DNA of 16,889 bases from the NCBI GenBank assembly GCA_964538885.1, contig CAZIHR010000113.1:1-16889 (forward strand), written 5' to 3'. Made by a program: the position numbers and the translations under genes. The notes beneath the pieces were generated by a model. That model saw only the letters and a program-made list of their open reading frames with translations. It was not told the origin of the DNA and did no database searches. This stretch comes from JAPOPJ01 sp964538885. GTDB taxonomy: Archaea > Thermoproteota > Nitrososphaeria > Nitrososphaerales > Nitrosopumilaceae. This document shows, piece by piece, positions 14,934 through 16,889 of this stretch; the stretch's first letter is position 1, and every line of letters starts with the position of its first letter.

Positions 14934-16166
14934 TTAAGAATCAAGCACAATCCATTCTTTGTCTTGTATGGTCCAGATAGCATAATCTGAAGCGGCCAGA
15001 TCACCTTCTGGGTTGAGTAATGTGGGACCTACTGCACCAGTGTAGATTTCAGACACTGGAATCAACTGTTCTTTGATCATGTCAGTGTCCGTGCTTTGTG
15101 CTGCTTCCATTGCAAGGCCAGCAAGCCATACTGCATCATATGTAGAATATGCATAGACGCTAGGTATCCTGCCAAGCTCTGCCTTTAAAGATTTTTTCAC
15201 TCTTTCAGTTATAGGATTGTCAGATGGTGCAAACTGTACCGTGGTAAAGTCAGTTGCTGTTGCAAATTGCAAGCCAACGGGATCATCTATCAGTCTGCTC
15301 TCGTTGGTATTGGCATCAGATCCGAACCATTTCACATCATTAAGTATGGGATACTGGGATGCCTCTTGCATAATAGGCAAGACTTCGGCAAAAGAGATCA
15401 GCAAGATGCCCACTTTATCTGAACCATATTCATCTGCATACTGCTGAACTGTCTTCGTCAAAATTGATACTGACGATCCAAATGTTGGAATCTCTGGGTT
15501 ATACCTAATGCCTTGATCCATCACTCCACCTGCTCCAGTAAACGATATTTCTGTGGCTTTTTGAAGACCATCACCCCAAGCATCGGCTCGCCATACGGGA
15601 ATCGCCACTTTGATGCCTTGAGACACCATAAGATTAGAGATTGCAGGGCCTTGATTATTGTCATCTGGTACAGTCCGGAACAGATTATCGTCGGCGATTG
15701 CCAAAGCAGGTGCCGTGCTAGAGGGGCTTATTGCAATCATGTTGTTTGCAGTTATGTAACCTAGAGAGTTTCTGACGCTGGCACTAGATCCCGGTCCAAC
15801 TACAACGTTGATACCTTTTGCATGAAAGGCCGTAAATTTATCCAAAGATGTGACAGGCTTTGTCTCTGTGTCATCAACTATTCCGTTGAGGTTCCAATTG
15901 GCACCTTTCTCCATCAAGTATTCATTAAAGTCATCTATGGCAAGCAGTGCTGCCGACCTTTCTTCTTCGCCGTGACTGGCAAGATCACCTGTTAACGGAA
16001 TCAAAATACCGATATCTATAATACCTGACAAGTCAGTTGCTGGAGACACAACATCATCCATAGGTTTCTGTACTGGTGATAAATCCTGATTCCAAGGCAT
16101 GGTGATTGCTACAGCTGCTATGATGGAAATGGCAATTATTGGGATGGCAATAAGGGATTTGCGCAC
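14934..16166 (-). CDS. ABC-type substrate-binding protein, branched-chain amino acid/amide/urea class
   Basis: A 410-residue type-1 periplasmic-binding-fold protein. Residues 4-23 are a hydrophobic signal or anchor (S-L-I-A-I-P-I-I-A-I-S-I-I-A-A); no lipobox cysteine is present. After a short linker the domain opens with I-D-I-G-I-L-I-P-L-T-G-D-L-A-S-H-G, the LivJ/Peripla_BP_6 entry motif. Later come V-V-V-G-P-G-S-S-A-S-V, A-I-S-P-S-S-T-A-P, F-R-T-V-P-D-D and Y-S-T-Y-D-A-V-W-L-A-G. It should capture a small amino-acid- or amide-like ligand outside the membrane. No permease or ATPase gene is nearby, so it may be an orphan receptor or pair with distant components. The ATG has a TATATA box 25-30 nt upstream. 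Ligand not determinable here. Confidence 0.9.
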   Translation of the reverse strand: MRKSLIAIPIIAISIIAAVAITMPWNQDLSPVQKPMDDVVSPATDLSGIIDIGILIPLTGDLASHGEEERSAALLAIDDFNEYLMEKGANWNLNGIVDDTETKPVTSLDKFTAFHAKGINVVVGPGSSASVRNSLGYITANNMIAISPSSTAPALAIADDNLFRTVPDDNNQGPAISNLMVSQGIKVAIPVWRADAWGDGLQKATEISFTGAGGVMDQGIRYNPEIPTFGSSVSILTKTVQQYADEYGSDKVGILLISFAEVLPIMQEASQYPILNDVKWFGSDANTNESRLIDDPVGLQFATATDFTTVQFAPSDNPITERVKKSLKAELGRIPSVYAYSTYDAVWLAGLAMEAAQSTDTDMIKEQLIPVSEIYTGAVGPTLLNPEGDLAASDYAIWTIQDKEWIVLDS

Positions 16167-16190
16167 ATAACAAGTTGAAAAAATGGATGA

Positions 16191-16196
16191 TATATA
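16191..16196 (-). promoter_or_regulatory. TATA box of the substrate-binding protein gene
   Basis: TATATA at -25 to -30 from the ATG at 16166. Confidence 0.6.
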
Positions 16197-16240
16197 GTTT
16201 AATTACAAGTTCAGTTAACCCAAATGTGCCACAAGCCACG

Positions 16241-16465
16241 TCATAACGGAGGCGGTTTGGGCTCACGTATTATAACTTGATTTGAAATTTGAACGTGGTC
16301 AATGTCAATATAGTCAGTTCCAAATAGAGCAAGAATCGACATATCATCCATTCGTTGTACACCAATAAAATAGTAAAAACACATCATCCTAGATACAATG
16401 CAATTTGTCCTACCATCTTCATATAAAATACAACAAGATTCAACGATAAGGTCTTGTCTACACAT
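16241..16465 (-). CDS. Small Cys-containing hypothetical protein
   Basis: A 74-residue frame from the ATG at 16463-16465. It starts M-C-R-Q-D-L, contains V-E-S-C-C-I-L-Y-E-D-G-R-T-N-C-I-V-S-R-M-M-C-F-Y-Y-F-I-G, and ends K-P-P-P-L. Cysteines are at positions 2, 12, 13, 22 and 29, which could suit metal binding, but no standard finger is seen. A TATA-like AAATATTTT lies 21-29 nt upstream of this ATG, the same geometry as the firm genes here, and favours it over the in-frame GTG at 16483. The substrate-binding protein gene follows after 74 bp with its own TATA box. Family not recognised; it could be a chance frame. Confidence 0.45.
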   Translation of the reverse strand: MCRQDLIVESCCILYEDGRTNCIVSRMMCFYYFIGVQRMDDMSILALFGTDYIDIDHVQISNQVIIREPKPPPL

Positions 16466-16485
16466 TACATCGTGATGTATCACTC

Positions 16486-16494
16486 AAAATATTT
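16486..16494 (-). promoter_or_regulatory. TATA-like box of the small Cys-containing ORF
   Basis: AAATATTTT on the minus strand at -21 to -29 from the ATG at 16465. Confidence 0.4.
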
Positions 16495-16649
16495 GGTGTC
16501 GTTTTCGTATTTAGGGCGCGTTATATTGTCGTCGGTACAATATCAGGTCCTCCTTAATTTGTCAAATTCATCTGACCCAAATATTGAATATGAAATTATG
16601 GGTTGGCGCCGTTCCATTTGGCTCCAGACGAATTTATATCAAAATGATT

Positions 16650-16793
16650 CTATGCGACAGCCGTCTGATGCTGTCGCGCCATTTGTTGTTTTGGTGGGCC
16701 GGGGCCATCAAATATGCTGTATTTGGTACCGTCTGAATTTACAAGTGAAAAATGGTGTATTGTTTTCTCTACTGAATATGTTCCAATTTGAAT
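16650..16793 (-). pseudogene. Protein-like frame without a usual start codon
   Basis: Between TAA (16794-16796) and TAG (16650-16652) the minus strand encodes 47 residues of natural-looking composition: G-T-Y-S-V-E-K-T-I-H-H-F, then S-D-G-T-K-Y-S-I-F-D-G-P-G-P-P. No ATG, GTG or TTG occurs in frame until Met38. It may be the remains of a gene whose N-terminal part was lost or frameshifted, a gene starting at ATT, or chance. A minus-strand TATA-like AATTTATAC lies just upstream (16797-16805). Confidence 0.3.
16654..16677. repeat. Perfect 8-bp stem-loop
   Basis: GCGACAGC (16654-16661) and GCTGTCGC (16670-16677) with an 8-nt loop. On the minus strand it ends at the TAG of the 16650-16793 frame and is soon followed by TTTT, so it could terminate that transcript. 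Confidence 0.55.
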
Positions 16794-16805
16794 TTAGTAT
16801 AAATT

Positions 16806-16820
16806 CAAGAGTTGCTCTTG
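16806..16820. promoter_or_regulatory. Perfect palindrome beside a TATA-like box
   Basis: CAAGAG-TTG-CTCTTG, 6-bp arms with a 3-nt spacer. It touches a TATA-like stretch (16797-16805) readable in both directions. On plus it lies between that box and an ATG at 16829, as an operator might. Confidence 0.35.
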
Positions 16821-16828
16821 CAACTGAC

Positions 16829-16889
16829 ATGCCCTGCCTATGTGCAGTCAATGTAAATGTGAGCAATCTGGACATGTCTTCTCTTCCTT
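16829..16889 (+). CDS. Possible start of a plus-strand gene running off the window
   Basis: The ATG at 16829 opens a frame to the window end (M-P-C-L-C-A-V-N-V-N-V-S-N-L). A TATAAAT word at 16798-16804 lies 25-31 nt upstream, the same geometry as other genes here. Only 20 codons are visible. It competes with the minus-strand frame at 16848-16889; at most one is likely real. Confidence 0.25.
   Translation, partial: MPCLCAVNVNVSNLDMSSLP
16848..16889 (-). CDS. Possible 3' end of a minus-strand gene with a CxxC motif
   Basis: Open from the window edge to TGA (16848-16850): K-E-E-K-T-C-P-D-C-S-H-L-H. The C-P-D-C plus H-x-H cluster resembles a zinc-binding tail. It is 13 residues only, and overlaps the plus-strand frame starting at 16829. 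Confidence 0.3.
   Translation of the reverse strand, partial: KEEKTCPDCSHLH

Larger units (their letters stand above)
16495..16889. other. Gene-poor right edge with hairpins and short broken-looking frames
   Basis: About 395 bp without a convincing complete gene. On the minus strand a 24-residue frame (16543-16617, M-E-R-R-Q-P-I-I) ends in TGA and then continues open for 20 codons. Another frame (16650-16793) looks protein-like but lacks a normal start. Two clean inverted repeats and TATA-like words on both strands near 16797-16805 are present. No tRNA fold was seen. Confidence 0.4.

Overview
The window reads as chromosomal DNA of an ammonia-oxidiser-type archaeon (Nitrososphaerota/Thaumarchaeota), most like the moderate-GC Nitrosotenuis/Nitrosotalea group; the group is an inference. 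Archaeal identity rests on eS30, NOP5 plus fibrillarin (box C/D RNP core), archaeal Trm1, RNase HII, a TFE-beta/RPC39-like transcription factor and a class-1B PyrD/PyrK pair. Promoter structure agrees: at least ten genes carry an A/T-rich TATA-like box about 20-31 nt upstream of the start codon with no Shine-Dalgarno, as expected for leaderless transcripts. Several starts chosen this way are GTG or TTG.

Left edge (1-955): a ribosomal protein eS30 gene sits between two arms of a ~135-bp imperfect inverted repeat. Each arm encodes a copy of the same unrecognised small hydrophilic protein. The left copy runs off the window; the right copy has an in-frame TAG.

956-4507 (minus strand): a large radical-SAM enzyme with its own promoter, then the pyrD-pyrK operon for dihydroorotate oxidation.

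4508-9569: an RNA-processing and expression block. nop5 and fibrillarin overlap by 53 nt on plus. rnhB converges on fibrillarin, sharing the CTAG of their stop codons, and diverges from trm1 through a very tight double promoter. trm1 converges with 18-bp overlap on rlmE, which is ATGA-coupled to the TFE-beta-like gene. The latter has an N-terminal extension with repeated SPKK motifs.

9622-16166: a small membrane-anchored protein, an OLD-family ATPase with an atypical TOPRIM domain, a 780-residue secreted protein built of about six beta-sandwich repeats, and a branched-chain-type ABC substrate-binding protein. No transporter permease or ATPase is in view, and no defence partner beside the OLD-like gene.

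Right edge (16167-16889): a small cysteine-rich ORF with its own TATA box, then a degraded-looking stretch with two clean hairpins, a protein-like reading frame lacking a normal start, and possible partial genes at the edge. No tRNA, rRNA, CRISPR array or transposase was found.
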